Shown here: in pieces, positions 62,804 to 64,000 of the stretch
How the letters are laid out: each line of letters starts with the position of its first letter
Numbering within the stretch: position 1 is the first letter of the stretch
Source of the DNA: an uncultured Shewanella sp.
Lineage (GTDB): Bacteria; Pseudomonadota; Gammaproteobacteria; Enterobacterales; Shewanellaceae
Direction: 5' to 3'
DNA length: 64,000 bases
Assembly: GCF_947491715.1 (NCBI RefSeq)
Contig: NZ_CANLKR010000001.1
Coordinates: 496,001 to 560,000, forward strand
The notes under the pieces: model-generated
Told to the model about the DNA's origin: nothing
Database searches by the model: none
What the model saw: only the letters and a program-made list of their open reading frames with translations
Program-made: the position numbers and the translations under genes

Positions 62804-64000
62804 TTAAGCGTATTTTTGTTGTAAATAGTCAAATACCGCACGAATACCAAAGGCTTCACCACCAATGGGACGACCGGGTAATTTACGGTTATTCCATGCC
62901 ATCACATCAAAATGGGCCCAAGTGATATCTTTATCAACAAAGGCTTGTAAGTATAAGGCGGCGGTGATAGCTCCTCCAAAAGGGCTGGTGGCACAATTGG
63001 ATAAATCGGCAACCTCACTTTTCAGTAAATCTTGATAAGCTTGATGCAGTGGCATGCGCCACACAGGATCTTCATGTTGCAAACCGGATTGAGTAATACC
63101 GTTTGCAAGCATATCATCATTACTAAAAAAGCCGGGTAATTCTGTGCCTAGGGCGACGCGCATTGCGCCTGTTAAGGTGGCAAAATCGATGATCATGTCG
63201 GGTTTATCATGATTCGCTTCCGATAGCGCATCACACAGGACTAATCGTCCTTCAGCATCGGTGTTATCTATCTCGACGCTAATGCCGTGGCGGGTGGTGA
63301 TAACATCACCAGGTCTAAAGGCATTGGCCGAGACAGCGTTTTCAACTGCAGGCACTAATACGCGCAAGCGAATAGGGAGTTCATGGGCCATGATGAGTTG
63401 CGCGAGCCCGATGACGTGTGCGGCGCCGCCCATGTCTTTTTTCATTAAACGCATGCCAGCACCGGGTTTTAAATCGAGTCCTCCTGAGTCAAAACACACG
63501 CCTTTACCCACGAGTGTCACTTGTGGTGCATTGTTATCGCCCCAAGTAAAGTCAAGCAATCTTGGGGCGTGGACACTGGCGCGACCCACCATATGAATAG
63601 TTGGGTAGTTCTGCTCAAGCAGATCATCCCCAATAATTTGGCTCAATTGCCCCCCAAATTCACCGGCCATTTGGCTCAAGGTGTGTGCCAAATCCTGGGG
63701 CATCATGTCGCCAGCTGGGGTGTTAATTAAGTCACGGGTGAGAGACGTTGCGCGAATAAAGCGGTTGGCTTTGCTGGCTATCTCTTCGCTTGGCACAACC
63801 AATTGTGGCAGGGGTTTATTACTTTTCTTATAACGCTCAAAACGATAGCCACCCAGTCCCCAACTCAAAGCCGCCTTTTCAATTTGGTCTTGATTTCCTT
63901 GAATGGCATATTGTCCATGAGGTAATTGGTTGACCAGTTCGCCGCACGCCCAGAAACTGTCAGCTTGCTCAGTCACGAATACGGCTAAGTGTATTTGACC
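62804..64000 (-). CDS. M17 leucyl aminopeptidase family protein, 5' end beyond the window
   Basis: The frame is still open at the right edge (in-frame sequence GQIHLAVFVTEQADSF). The family is usually about 450-460 residues, so perhaps 50-60 N-terminal residues lie outside and the GTG at 63976 is probably not the true start. The catalytic domain is complete: metal-binding GKGVCFDSGGLDLKPGAGM, then KKDMGGAAHVIGL, VEIDNTDAEGRLVLCDAL (the NTDAEGR signature) and DFATLTGAMRVALG. It is a cytosolic dimetal aminopeptidase that releases N-terminal amino acids, leucine being the classic substrate. It is convergent with ybiT. Confidence 0.93.
   Translation of the reverse strand, partial: GQIHLAVFVTEQADSFWACGELVNQLPHGQYAIQGNQDQIEKAALSWGLGGYRFERYKKSNKPLPQLVVPSEEIASKANRFIRATSLTRDLINTPAGDMMPQDLAHTLSQMAGEFGGQLSQIIGDDLLEQNYPTIHMVGRASVHAPRLLDFTWGDNNAPQVTLVGKGVCFDSGGLDLKPGAGMRLMKKDMGGAAHVIGLAQLIMAHELPIRLRVLVPAVENAVSANAFRPGDVITTRHGISVEIDNTDAEGRLVLCDALSEANHDKPDMIIDFATLTGAMRVALGTELPGFFSNDDMLANGITQSGLQHEDPVWRMPLHQAYQDLLKSEVADLSNCATSPFGGAITAALYLQAFVDKDITWAHFDVMAWNNRKLPGRPIGGEAFGIRAVFDYLQQKYA

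Overview
The window is an AT-rich gammaproteobacterial chromosome segment. The best guess is a Shewanella-like member of the Alteromonadales. The main support is an intact leucine-degradation cluster in the order liuR-liuA-liuB-liuC-liuD-liuE-scoA-scoB, the layout known from Shewanella. A YbiT-type ABC-F ATPase, a CueR/CopA pair and the overall gene style agree. No rRNA, tRNA, CRISPR array, integrase or intact transposase was seen.

Layout. 1-6202 (-): most of a giant exported SpvB/VCBS/Rhs protein that runs off the left edge. 6.3-11.2 kb (+): a thioesterase-fold protein, then an exported S9 peptidase followed by an exported amidohydrolase. 11.3-14.2 kb (-): a probable type III secretion effector with a papain-like Cys/His/Asp set and ankyrin repeats, preceded by its CesT-type chaperone. 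14.6-18.8 kb: small metabolic genes with two LysR regulators and a DJ-1/PfpI protein. 19.3-25.1 kb: exported small proteins, an MFS transporter and a Tat-exported two-subunit GMC sugar or polyol dehydrogenase. 25.7-30.9 kb: an accessory stretch with a glycine-rich exported protein, a LysE exporter, two orphan genes, coding relics and almost 1 kb of repeats. 30.9-40.9 kb (-): an exported acid phosphatase and the liu operon under a MerR regulator (LiuR).

41.3-42.8 kb: gnd. 43.5-45.8 kb: two paralogous genes of a family I do not recognise, one with a 15-bp tandem repeat. 46.3-48.3 kb: a DEDDh-exonuclease-like gene whose first catalytic motif is destroyed, divergent from a repressor-like XRE/S24-like gene, with three operator-like half sites between them. 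48.4-54.3 kb: a VOC protein and a TetR-adaptor-RND efflux operon. 54.4-58.0 kb: a protein with two CPT-like P-loop domains, an exported histidine phosphatase and a protein with two outer-membrane barrels. 58.1-60.9 kb: cueR and copA with a classic 19-bp-spacer promoter. 61.2-64.0 kb: ybiT and the 3' part of an M17 aminopeptidase running off the right edge.

How it fits together. The liu genes take isovaleryl-CoA from leucine to acetyl-CoA and acetoacetate, and scoAB activates the acetoacetate. copA exports copper when CueR senses Cu(I). The effector/chaperone pair, the SpvB/Rhs protein, the glycine-rich protein and the paralog pair form a scattered host- or competitor-interaction layer. The secretion machine for the effector is not in this window. 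Function calls come from reading sequence motifs; no database search was possible.
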